Shown one piece after another: positions 57,401 through 64,000 of a stretch of 64,000 bases of DNA. Position 1 is the stretch's first letter. Every line of letters starts with the position of its first letter. The position numbers were made by a program, and so were the translations under genes. The stretch comes from Saturnia japonica (taxonomy: Eukaryota; Arthropoda; Insecta; Lepidoptera; Saturniidae): NCBI GenBank assembly GCA_033032175.1, contig CM065322.1:10044001-10108000 (forward strand). The letters run 5' to 3'. The notes beneath the pieces were generated by a model that was not told the DNA's origin, made no database searches, and was given only the letters and a program-made list of their open reading frames with translations.

Positions 57401-60400
57401 TTTGGTGATTTTATTAATTATAATTTGCTGTTTACAACTAGACACTTTTTCAACTTGTCTTAAAAAACTGAAGGGAGATTTGGTGTTGCCACACAAAAAC
57501 AAAATTGATAAATAAAGAGAAAATTTTAATAATATTTAATATTAATATTATTTACTGTAATAAAAATAGTTTACATTGTAAAAGATTGCAGTAACAGCAA
57601 GCGTAGCAGTCTCCAGAGCCGAGGCAGTACATCCAGCTTGCTGGAACGCAGCCTTACTCCTCGGTCACAACCTCCTACACCTAGGTCAGTTAACATCTAT
57701 CTATTTGACTTTCTCAATTCAAATATAATGTGTTGTTTATACTTGGTCTTTAGATTATTTGTAATTTATAAGTAGTGGAAATGGTAGCAACAATAGTTTC
57801 AAACAGTTTCCCTGCCTTAGTAATGTGTGAAAGTTTACAACTATATTGGGTCGTGAGGTGAGGTGACCACCGTGCATATAGTGAAAATCCCGTCATATAC
57901 GAATCATATGGCCTCGTATTTCGGGGTCAGCTAGTGCATATGCAGTTCTTATTTAAGCAGGCTGGCATGACGGTAACTACTTGAGGTGGACTGTTGATCA
58001 CTCGGTAATCGCCACGGTTTTTGGACTATACAGTATTTACCTTCAGGCACAGTTTTGTCACTTTGCAAAGCGACAGTAAAAAATTAAGACGTTAAAATAA
58101 AAGTTCTCCCAAAATCCACACTAAGGATTTTTTTTGTTAACTCTATGGTGAAAAGTTTATTATTTTGCTTAATGTAACAAAGTGTAATTGAACTAAAACG
58201 TTACCAGAAAATATTATGATTCAAAGATAGAGTCATATAAATCATTGTTAAGGAAGGATACGTTGCTTCTTTTATAATATGTATATGTAAGGAATTACAT
58301 AGTATTATGCTTGTAATTGGCTATTTACTACAGCGTTGTACCCGTTATCCATTTAGTTACAATAAAATAACATTAATCCATTTATCCTCTTTTATTTAAT
58401 TCCCAGAAAAAGTACTACTACCTACCACCAACCTACTTAAATATTATATAGCCTATGTCATTCCCACAATTAAGACAATCCAACGACACCTCATATGTTA
58501 AAATCCATCAAGCTGTTTAGGTTACACTGCGTTCAAAAGAAATAGGTATACATATTATATATACATTGGAAAACCATAACCCTCCTTTTCGACACTCACA
58601 TAAAAATAAAGGATTGACTGATCTTTCTGTGTTCACGGTTCGTATTATAATTCCCATCTCGAGTCGTTAGCACTATAATGACATTCGCAGTGCTATAAAT
58701 GTGTTAGTTTGTCGGCACGTGACGTCATTTCGCGATTGATCTATACCGCTCTTATAGTTATCAATCGGTCCCTCACTCGCATGTGTTTACATGCGCCTCC
58801 ATACTTCGAACTCACGATCCTTAACCGGGGCCTATGACTGTTTTCTCTTAGATCTCAAGCGGCGACCCCACATAAATATAAGAAGGGGGACGTGGTGTCG
58901 ACTCCCACTGGTATAAGGAAGAAGTTCAACGGGAAACAATGGAGGCGGCTGTGTTCTAAGGACGGCTGCACGAAGGAGAGTCAGCGCCGCGGGTTCTGCT
59001 CTCGACACCTTTCGCTTAGAGGAGTAGCGGGTTCATCCAACACGCCGCTCGCTCAAGGCACACACACAGCGCAGCAGAGGTAATTTGTAATGAGTCAAAT
59101 AAAGTAGTTGCACTATACCTTGTTCATAGTAAATAAGGCTTGCATGATATATCCACAGAACGTAAATTATTACGTTGTGCAAATTATGAGATAACCTAAA
59201 ATATGTAATTTCGACTATCTATTATTATCATAAAAACATTTTGATACTGTTAAACGTTAAAATTTTTTTTACACAATCCTAAATAACTTCCTCTATACAA
59301 TGATTTTTGTGAATTTTCGTATCTTTTTTCTTACTACGTGCATTCGATACTTTCTATGTTACATAAAACCAGAGTTGATTAAAATAATAAAATCAAGTTA
59401 TCGAAAAATAATCGAATTTATCGAACGCCGTTGTACATTTAATTTGTTAGTTTCTTCTCTAATTTCGAATAAAAAATATATTTACGTAATTCCTACATTT
59501 CCACTGCTGCAATACACAACGAAGAATATTGAGTGGAAGAATTAATCTTATTGTTTGGCGTCAGGCATTCAATAATTAAGAGTTTCAGATTATGATCTCA
59601 AGTATTATTATAGTTTTTTTTTTGTTTACAATTGATGTAAAGCATAAACGTATAATCAATTATACTTGGCTCTAAAAAATAATCGATAATAGAAAAATTA
59701 ACATCCAATTTAAGTTATATTACATCTCTAAAATAAACATTTGATGTGTCATGCAAGCCTTTTTAAGGTGGGTTCCCACGGTCCGTCGCATTGCGGATTA
59801 TCACGCATAGCCGTCCGTCCGCAATATCACAGATCGTGGGATCCTTCAGGATGAACAAAGTATAGCTGATTCGTGCGAATGTTTCGCACATTCTAGAATG
59901 TAAACAATATTAGTAGCTGTCATGTTAGTTACACAGAGTGTTAATATATGGCGCCTTCTACATGCTATTTGTTATATTATTAAAAAAAAAAAAGAATTAG
60001 TGAAACCATAACTTTTTGTCTATTTTTCGTCAATAGCGAGGTATATAAACTTGGAAATGATGTTCGAATAATTAATTTTGATGGAAAATTAAGATAGATA
60101 TGGCGTTATGACAAAAACAATTTGAAAAATAATATGTAAGAGATTTTTTACATTCGTTATTAAAGAAATATAATTTTACCAATGTTAAAACGATTTTCAG
60201 CTTTTTCATATTCGAGTTTCTTAATGATTTAGAACAAAGTTACTTCTGATGGCCTCAAACTTTAATGCTATATTTTTTGTAATACTACGACTTGCTTTAT
60301 TTTTAGAAGTAGCAGCAAATCTCTATCGTCAAGCGGTACTGGCGTGGAGGGAGATGAAACCTCACGGGAGAGTGACACCACTCCCCCGCACTATCGAGTC

Positions 60401-63400
60401 ACTGGACGTTTCGATCCAGATGAGACGGAAGCTGCAAATATGCTTGGTGTGAACATAAACCTTTATTCAATTTTAATCTAAAAGAGCTACTGAAACCTGT
60501 ATCTTACTAAAATTTTTTTTTTATCTTTATAGCTTTAGAGTTGTGACCACAATCTCAACTTATCTTAAGTGACGATTTGGCCCAAGATGGTAGCACACTA
60601 AGCCTAGTGGAAGACTGGCTCACAAGTGCAACTGCCGGAACACACCTATAGGTGCAATATACGTAATATAATGTCGTGATTATTGCAATTTTCGACAAAA
60701 GGCTACTTATATTGAATAAAAAGTGTATATGTAATCTTTAACACACGAATAAAGTAAAACTTATTTGAACTTGAAAAGTATAATATATTGACAATATAAT
60801 TTACTTAGAACGCGTCAAAGCATTACTTTTGATAAACTGTATAGTGTTGGTAATTCCATTTTGGTAAAATAATCTCACTAGCAGTCATAAGAATAGAACC
60901 ACGAAAGCCTCTACGTTCAACTTCTATTGCTGCCAATGTGACGACCGGCAATGTACTTGTTCCCCTCGCGCGCCCTGCGGATCATATGGAGAGTCGCGCT
61001 TACTGCGGTCATCCTATAATATTATGGATATAGTAGTAAGTGTCACGTCCAATTTGTGATGATATTTGTGTGGGTAGTGTCTTTGGGTAGTTCACGGTCT
61101 GGCAGCCCTGGTGCGTCGCCGGTGGGGGGCGGGGGCGGATGCGGCACGTGCGGTCCCGGTGCAGCGGGCACGGGCTCGCCCGCGCTGCGGAATAATGTGT
61201 TCGTGCCCATCTCGTCGCCGCAGCCGCCGCACTCCACGCCGCACTACCACCATCTAATCAGGTTAGTTGTATTTTTGATGTGAAATATGTAATGCGGCAG
61301 GGCAGATCGCTTGTTGGTGTAGCGACGCTTTGTTCTCTATGTTAGCGGCTGTTGGTGTAGCGACGCTTTCGCCCCCAAAATTGGCATAGTGGGACCGAGT
61401 CCTTTTTTTAATAGACAGTATTGTTCATTTCAAAGTTTCAGGTTAAAACATCAACATGGATAGATTTAAAACTATCGGTAGGGATCGCGACCACCATACA
61501 CATAGTAATAAAATAAACAACTTCACAGAGACTTTTTTTTTTTTTTTTTTTTAATATTCACTAAGATTTTTCACATCTGCCGGGCGTCCCGTGACGGCCA
61601 ACATTTTTCAAATTAGCATACAACATTTCTGTTTTTAAGTATATTTTATAAGAGTAAAATATAACTTAATTTATAAAATATCGCTTAAACTTGTACAAGT
61701 CGGCGATGGTGTGCGGACGTCCCTTTAAGACCCCACAGCTTTTGGATACAAGGTTTCCTCGCTCCTCCGAGTTAAGACTCCGAAATAAAAATGAAATGTT
61801 CATTGCTAAGTTTATCACTTGTGAATGGCTGGACAATATGGGTATTTTTTATTTTAAATGTTCATAATAATCTGAATTAGATTTTTGTGGCAAGAACAAT
61901 TTTAAGTCTCCTGGAATTTTTTCAAATTCGGAAATTACAGAACGACTTTTTTCAATAGAATTTTTGTATGAACTTACGATTCAAAGGATTGATATGCGTA
62001 ATTCTTTAATTGTTTTGTTTATGGTAATTGAAAAGTTATCAGCAAAAAATAAGCGGAATAGGTCGCGCTTTGCTCGAGAACTATTGGGAAGGGTAGAATA
62101 ACGTCTGCCGAACCAGCTTCTTAATATATAAAAGTTACTTATTTTTGTTTTATGTAGAAGACCATTTTAAATTGAAGCAAAACAAACCATGCAGATGTAT
62201 ATCTGTTTTAATAATAAACGTAATATTTTCAGACCTGAAGTGAGACCCGGTAGAGTTAGTTCACCCGTGAGCGGAGTGGCGACGAGCGTCATTCGAGTCT
62301 CACCAGCGCCAAACTACCATTATCCAGTATGTCGAACAACATTTTGAGCTAAGAAGTACAATTTTATATTCTTGATAAATAAATTGCGACAAAAGTATCA
62401 AGTATTTTATTAATATTTTTAAAATAGTTAATTCGGAGATTTTAGTACTTTTTAACCGGATTTTTTATTTCACAGCCAGAAAACCGAAACGGATCGACGA
62501 TATTACAAACGAATAATATGAGTCAGCCAAGCGTCATAGGGATTCAAACGTCGGGACTGACTTTACAAAGCACAATACAGTCGAGTATCAACACACCCAC
62601 GAGTTCTCTCTCGAGTCTTACCTTACCTTCGAATATATCACTCAATCTGAATCCACTCAACCAGACCAGTATCGCGAACACGATTCGTAGTACGAGTGAG
62701 TTCGCACAAAATCTAGTTATGCACAGGAGCGTGCCCGCTACCAACGGTATCGATATCGATCATATATATCGCAGCCAACCGAGGAACGGCATTCACGAGT
62801 CGTATCGGCGCGAGAACGATTGCAACGACCTTGAGAATTTTTTTAACAGCAGAGTCTCGGAGTACGATGACGATCATCCGGTTCCACAGAGAGAGAACAA
62901 CGTGGTGATGAATGTGTTGGACGGCCGGCCGCCGGAACTGTCCGAGGCTCGTGTTATAGATGATAAGAGGATCGTCAAACCGGCGCCGCTCCAGGCCAGG
63001 CTGCTGTCCGTCGTCAATCCGGACCCGAAGGATTCACCGATAAAGACTGTCTACGTTATACCGCAGCCGATGAGCGATAAGAAGTATTTTTTCATAAAAA
63101 ACGAACCAGCGGAGACGATTCAAGTAAGGTTTCCATTTTACTTTCGGTCCAAAGAGTTATTATATAAACGTGTCTTGTGTTAAACTTTTTACTTAGATTC
63201 GTAATTTCAGTCTTAAGATTTGGTTATATTTTAAAGAGTTACTTCAAGACAAACGTCTATATAAAAATATACCCGTGACCGACCGCGACTTCGTTTCGTT
63301 AGCGTTAATTTACATGTTATAAAGTTTCATAAAAACAAACCTATATCACTTAGGGTTAATGTTTCTTTGAAGACGAAGGAATTTTTAAAATCAAATTAGT

Positions 63401-63717
63401 AGTCCCAGAAATTAATTACCTCTTAGAAACATATTCACAAAATTAAAGTTCCCTGTAATCGAGGAAATCGAATTAAATTTTACGTGTGACTTTTACCGTT
63501 TTTCGTATTTATAATATCTTCAATACACATTTCTTTATATAATAATTTATACATAATTAAATATATTTATGCAGTTTATGTTCAATTGTCAATGTATGGA
63601 CTAAATGTTTCGCCGATGATCATTATGTTCCAGCTAGAACAGAAGGTGAATCGTCTAATACAAATGAACAATAATGAACCGGAACCTGAACATAGAACCC
63701 TAGACAACGGAGATCAT
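45346..63717 (+). CDS. cic: capicua, long isoform, N-terminal part (11 exons, incomplete)
   Basis: Coding exons 45346-45447, 47382-48080, 51859-52020, 56281-56455, 57585-57684, 58852-59079, 60307-60446, 61078-61261, 62233-62326, 62476-63123 and 63634-63717 join to 872 codons with matching phases and no stop. The product matches long Capicua: [19 protein letters not shown] and [14 protein letters not shown] (residues ~166-300, the DUF4819-type region), [19 protein letters not shown] followed by [19 protein letters not shown] (~424-460), and [19 protein letters not shown] (~523-541). Capicua is a nuclear HMG-box repressor of receptor tyrosine kinase target genes, relieved by MAPK phosphorylation. 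The HMG box and C-terminal MAPK docking site lie past the window. C447, C452, C462 and H465 could bind zinc (inference). Introns are unusually long and full of transposons. The gene looks functional. Confidence 0.92.
46113..46620. other. GC-rich block: solo LTR or alternative promoter
   Basis: It starts TGTCATGGTTTACTCGGCG and may end GGCGGTTACA (46500), which fits LTR ends, but no target duplication matches. CpG-rich sequence runs on to ~46618. It lies 0.8-1.3 kb upstream of a cic exon, so an alternative promoter cannot be excluded. Confidence 0.35.
47005..47090 (-). repeat. Shared LINE 3'-tail motif, copy 5
   Basis: The plus strand reads CTGTTAGCCTTAGGGGCCCT, then GAGCCGCTGATGG and ACAGCTTCACCGG, with T-rich DNA on the left. 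It matches the tail at 20541-20635 closely in the same orientation. One stem of the palindrome is mutated. Confidence 0.75.
47382..48080 (+). CDS. cic: cic exon: conserved DUF4819-type region
   Basis: 233 codons, phase 0 to phase 0. The acceptor TTTTTTTAG ends at 47381 and the donor is GTGAGA at 48081. It begins [12 protein letters not shown]. It carries a basic [13 protein letters not shown] motif (residues ~93-105, possibly an NLS), a Gln/Pro-rich stretch, then [19 protein letters not shown] and [16 protein letters not shown], aligning with the Tudor-like DUF4819 region of long CIC. Reading past 48080 leaves the conserved protein, which fixes the donor. Confidence 0.92.
48081..48918. other. 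cic: cic intron, left of the Transib insertion
   Basis: No recognised gene or repeat. Apparent frames here are chance extensions of the previous exon. Confidence 0.5.
48919..49488. repeat. Left long inverted repeat of the Transib element
   Basis: ~570 bp matching the reverse complement of 50993-51572, with scattered substitutions and small indels. Similarity stops just after CCAATTATCATTA on both sides. Confidence 0.9.
49820..50790 (-). pseudogene. Transib/RAG1-like transposase, C-terminal part, broken
   Basis: Minus-strand coding runs from about 50790 ([14 protein letters not shown]) to the stop at 49820-49822. Readable Transib/RAG1 landmarks: [65 protein letters not shown], and [16 protein letters not shown], which aligns with the RAG1 region holding the third catalytic acid (E962). 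The parts with the first two catalytic aspartates and the amino end are absent. Two lesions break what is left: a TGA at 50496-50498 where the family has Trp, and a frameshift near 50285-50300. The protein is therefore dead, but the family is clear. Confidence 0.85.
50785..50992. repeat. Diverged second copy of the Transib arm module
   Basis: On the minus strand this ~205-bp stretch repeats, with more divergence, a block of the long arm (TTTAGCAATTTCAAGCTTTA, GGTAACGAACCCTTAGG, CGTCCCCGTT). It lies between the right arm and the transposase relic, so the right side has two arm modules in tandem. Confidence 0.75.
50993..51572. repeat. Right long inverted repeat of the Transib element
   Basis: ~580 bp, partner of 48919-49488. 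It ends CCAATGTG at 51572, directly before the duplicated CGCCG. Confidence 0.9.
51583..51800 (+). repeat. Dispersed repeat family R3
   Basis: Shares GTTCTCAC, CTCAATAAATAGG-like and TTTTTTTATATCTGACCGG blocks with 43640-43850. An inverted copy lies at 40085-40170. It lies just before the cic acceptor at 51858. Confidence 0.6.
51859..52020 (+). CDS. cic: cic exon (end of DUF4819-type region)
   Basis: 54 codons, phase 0/0. Acceptor TTCTTTAG, donor GTCAGT. It begins [20 protein letters not shown] and QPPW, matching the conserved end of the region in long CIC, then an Ala/His/Gln-rich stretch. Frame beyond 52020 is intron. Confidence 0.92.
52412..52600 (+). mobile_element. SINE, family S2, plus orientation
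   Basis: The head has an A-box-like GTGGTGGTAGAGCG. The body shares CCCCACTAGGTTTAGCGTG and TCAGGTGAGATTTCGGCC with the reverse complement of 40513-40800. Confidence 0.6.
53560..54306 (-). mobile_element. Helitron-like non-autonomous element 4
   Basis: On the minus strand it runs from TCTATACTAATATAATAAAG (after A) to GTGGGGTACAGCTAG (before T), 747 bp. TC and CTAG ends with A/T flanks fit a complete Helitron. No protein-coding capacity. A relative lies at 27795-28230. Confidence 0.7.
54530..54655 (-). repeat. SINE tail, same family as 12070-12335
   Basis: CTCACGCCTGTATCCCCGAAG ... TGTAATAGAGGGCGAGCC is the reverse complement of the tail at 12240-12330. The tRNA-like head is missing. Confidence 0.65.
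54735..56060 (+). pseudogene. CR1-type LINE reverse transcriptase, 5'-truncated
   Basis: From ~54740 broken frames give [16 protein letters not shown] and DEQHGF. A clean 325-codon frame then runs 54976-55953, with [32 protein letters not shown] (RT catalytic ADD; the usual F/Y before it is L here), [14 protein letters not shown] and [17 protein letters not shown]. The 3' end is followed by an (ATA)n tail near 56035-56050, as in CR1-group elements. Plus orientation, the same as cic. Confidence 0.82.
56281..56455 (+). CDS. cic: cic exon (acidic, [17 protein letters not shown])
   Basis: 175 nt entered in phase 0 after a T-rich tract and AG at 56280, ending in phase 1 at donor GTGCGA (56456). 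It encodes [14 protein letters not shown] through [16 protein letters not shown] and DVSNM. It has no clear counterpart in vertebrate CIC that I can recall. In-frame junctions support it. Confidence 0.8.
57585..57684 (+). CDS. cic: cic exon (Ser/Arg-rich, [14 protein letters not shown])
   Basis: It encodes [19 protein letters not shown] and [13 protein letters not shown], leaving in phase 2 at donor GTCAGT. The start at 57585 (after AAAAG) is the only AG that keeps frame with both neighbours. The better-looking CAG at 57591 would shift the frame. The tract before it is poor in pyrimidines, so the exact acceptor, or a missed microexon, stays open. Confidence 0.72.
57957..58075. repeat. Dispersed repeat family R1, copy 3
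   Basis: Contains TCGGTAATCGCCACGG, TTTTTGGACTATACAGT and TTACCTTCAGGCACAG. It is related to 15718-15825 and lies in a cic intron. Confidence 0.5.
58852..59079 (+). CDS. cic: cic exon: [15 protein letters not shown] core
   Basis: 228 nt, phase 2 in and out; acceptor TCTCTTAG, donor GTAATT. It encodes [36 protein letters not shown] and [19 protein letters not shown], the most conserved block of long CIC. The Cys/His spacing (C-x4-C-x9-C-x2-H) suggests a small zinc-binding fold (inference). The tail is Ser/Thr/Gln-rich. Confidence 0.96.
59880..60115. repeat. Dispersed repeat family R2, copy 3
   Basis: Shares TGGCGCCTTCTACATG and CTATTTTTCGTCAATAGCGAGG with 34945-35170. It lies in a cic intron just before the next exon. 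Confidence 0.6.
60307..60446 (+). CDS. cic: cic exon ([17 protein letters not shown])
   Basis: 140 nt, phase 2 in and phase 1 out; acceptor TTTTTAG, donor GTGTGA. It encodes [20 protein letters not shown] and [19 protein letters not shown], matching the conserved DETSRDSE / FEFDE-EAA-ML part of long CIC. Reading on past 60446 leaves the conserved protein. Confidence 0.93.
60529..60660 (-). repeat. SINE family S2 tail
   Basis: GACCACAATCTCAACTTATC, CACTAAGCCTAGTGGAAGAC and ACTGCCGG match 40513-40630. Confidence 0.65.
61078..61261 (+). CDS. cic: cic exon ([10 protein letters not shown], Gly-rich)
   Basis: 184 nt, phase 1 in and phase 2 out; acceptor GGGTAG, donor GTTAGT. It encodes [19 protein letters not shown], a Gly/Cys stretch, then [28 protein letters not shown] is shared with vertebrate CIC. 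The acceptor lacks a good pyrimidine tract but frame and homology fix it. High GC against AT-rich surroundings. Confidence 0.92.
61262..62232. other. cic: cic intron
   Basis: A run of about 20 T at 61530-61552 is the only notable feature. No repeat family or extra exon identified. Confidence 0.5.
62233..62326 (+). CDS. cic: cic exon ([21 protein letters not shown])
   Basis: 94 nt, phase 2 in and phase 0 out; acceptor TATTTTCAG, donor GTATGT. The RP....SP..ASPVI-like pattern fits the region after the SLGSSRSG motif in CIC. Confidence 0.9.
62476..63123 (+). CDS. cic: cic exon (Ser/Thr/Asn-rich linker)
   Basis: 216 codons, phase 0/0; acceptor TTTCACAG, donor GTAAGG. It begins [14 protein letters not shown], runs through a Ser/Thr/Leu-rich disordered-looking stretch, then a charged part ([30 protein letters not shown]) and ends [17 protein letters not shown]...ETIQ. 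Frame beyond 63123 is intron. Confidence 0.88.
63634..63717 (+). CDS. cic: cic exon (last one inside the window)
   Basis: 28 codons, phase 0/0; acceptor TATGTTCCAG, donor GTAAGT. It encodes [20 protein letters not shown] and RTLDNGDH. The gene continues beyond the right edge, where the HMG box is expected. Confidence 0.82.
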
Positions 63718-63811
63718 GTAAGTGCATTGTACTCTAAATTTATGATTGTTTTTACTGTCTTTATTTAGGTTAGCTTTTCTTTATAATTTCGTCTATTAAT
63801 AAGTGATAATT

Positions 63812-63880
63812 TTGTTCAAGATGGTAACACGCTAAGCCTAGAATAGGAACTGGTTTTCAAAAGTAGCTGTTGGAATACAT
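63812..63880 (-). repeat. SINE family S2 scrap
   Basis: GTTCAAGATGGTAACACGC and TAAGCCTAG match the S2 tail; the rest is diverged. Confidence 0.5.
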
Positions 63881-64000
63881 TGTTTACTAGGTTTCGTTTT
63901 TAATACCTTCATTTAGTTCTTAGCAGCTTATCACACTTTTTAGCAGTTTAGCTAAGATGTTAGCAGCTAACAGCTAGATAGATGATTTGAGCGTAGTAGG

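Noticed and set aside
61043..61237. Pro-rich 64-codon frame on the minus strand
   Set aside because: It is antisense to a well-supported cic exon and reflects its GC-rich codons.
62544..62744. 66-codon minus-strand frame
   Set aside because: Antisense shadow of the cic exon 62476-63123.

Overview
The window is AT-rich animal nuclear DNA, almost certainly from an insect and most likely a moth or butterfly. Two host genes with clean splice sites are visible, both on the plus strand. Everything else is intron or intergenic DNA packed with transposable elements. The Lepidoptera assignment is an inference from recalled lepidopteran-type SINEs and Helitrons and from the general repeat mix.

Host genes. 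(1) A complete three-exon gene at 10235-10781 encodes a 116-residue Tctex-1-type dynein light chain. (2) From 45346 to the right edge lie eleven in-phase coding exons (872 codons) of the long isoform of capicua (cic), an HMG-box transcriptional repressor in receptor tyrosine kinase/Ras/MAPK signalling. Only the amino-terminal, long-isoform-specific half is here. The HMG box lies beyond the window. A GC-rich, promoter-like stretch at 13.8-14.8 kb holds a possible upstream exon ending in a good donor, but its link to cic is unproven.

Layout. 0-4.4 kb: a non-LTR retrotransposon remnant with a gag-endonuclease fusion, and a decayed hAT transposase. 4.4-7.8 kb: a Ty1/copia element with both LTRs and a 5-bp target duplication but no reverse transcriptase. 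8.5-12 kb: a perfect 35-nt hairpin, a hAT scrap and the dynein gene. 12-18.7 kb: a SINE, the GC-rich stretch and a pogo-like DNA transposon. 18.7-25 kb: nested hAT-type elements holding RTE and Jockey-like retrotransposon pieces. 25-33 kb: retrotransposon fragments and a fresh-looking Tc1/mariner element with an intact 359-residue transposase. 33-41 kb: an exact 175-bp tandem duplication, a pogo-like MITE and two abutting Helitron-like elements, one expanded into a 165-bp tandem array. 41.5-42.9 kb: an unclassified terminal-inverted-repeat element. 45-64 kb: cic exons, with introns carrying a RAG1-like Transib transposon, a Helitron, a CR1-type reverse transcriptase and SINEs.

The most notable item is the Transib element at 48919-51572, inside a cic intron. 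It has CACATTG ends, a CGCCG target duplication, unusually long (~570 bp) inverted repeats, and the carboxy-terminal part of a RAG1-like transposase that keeps the third catalytic acidic region but has lost the first two.
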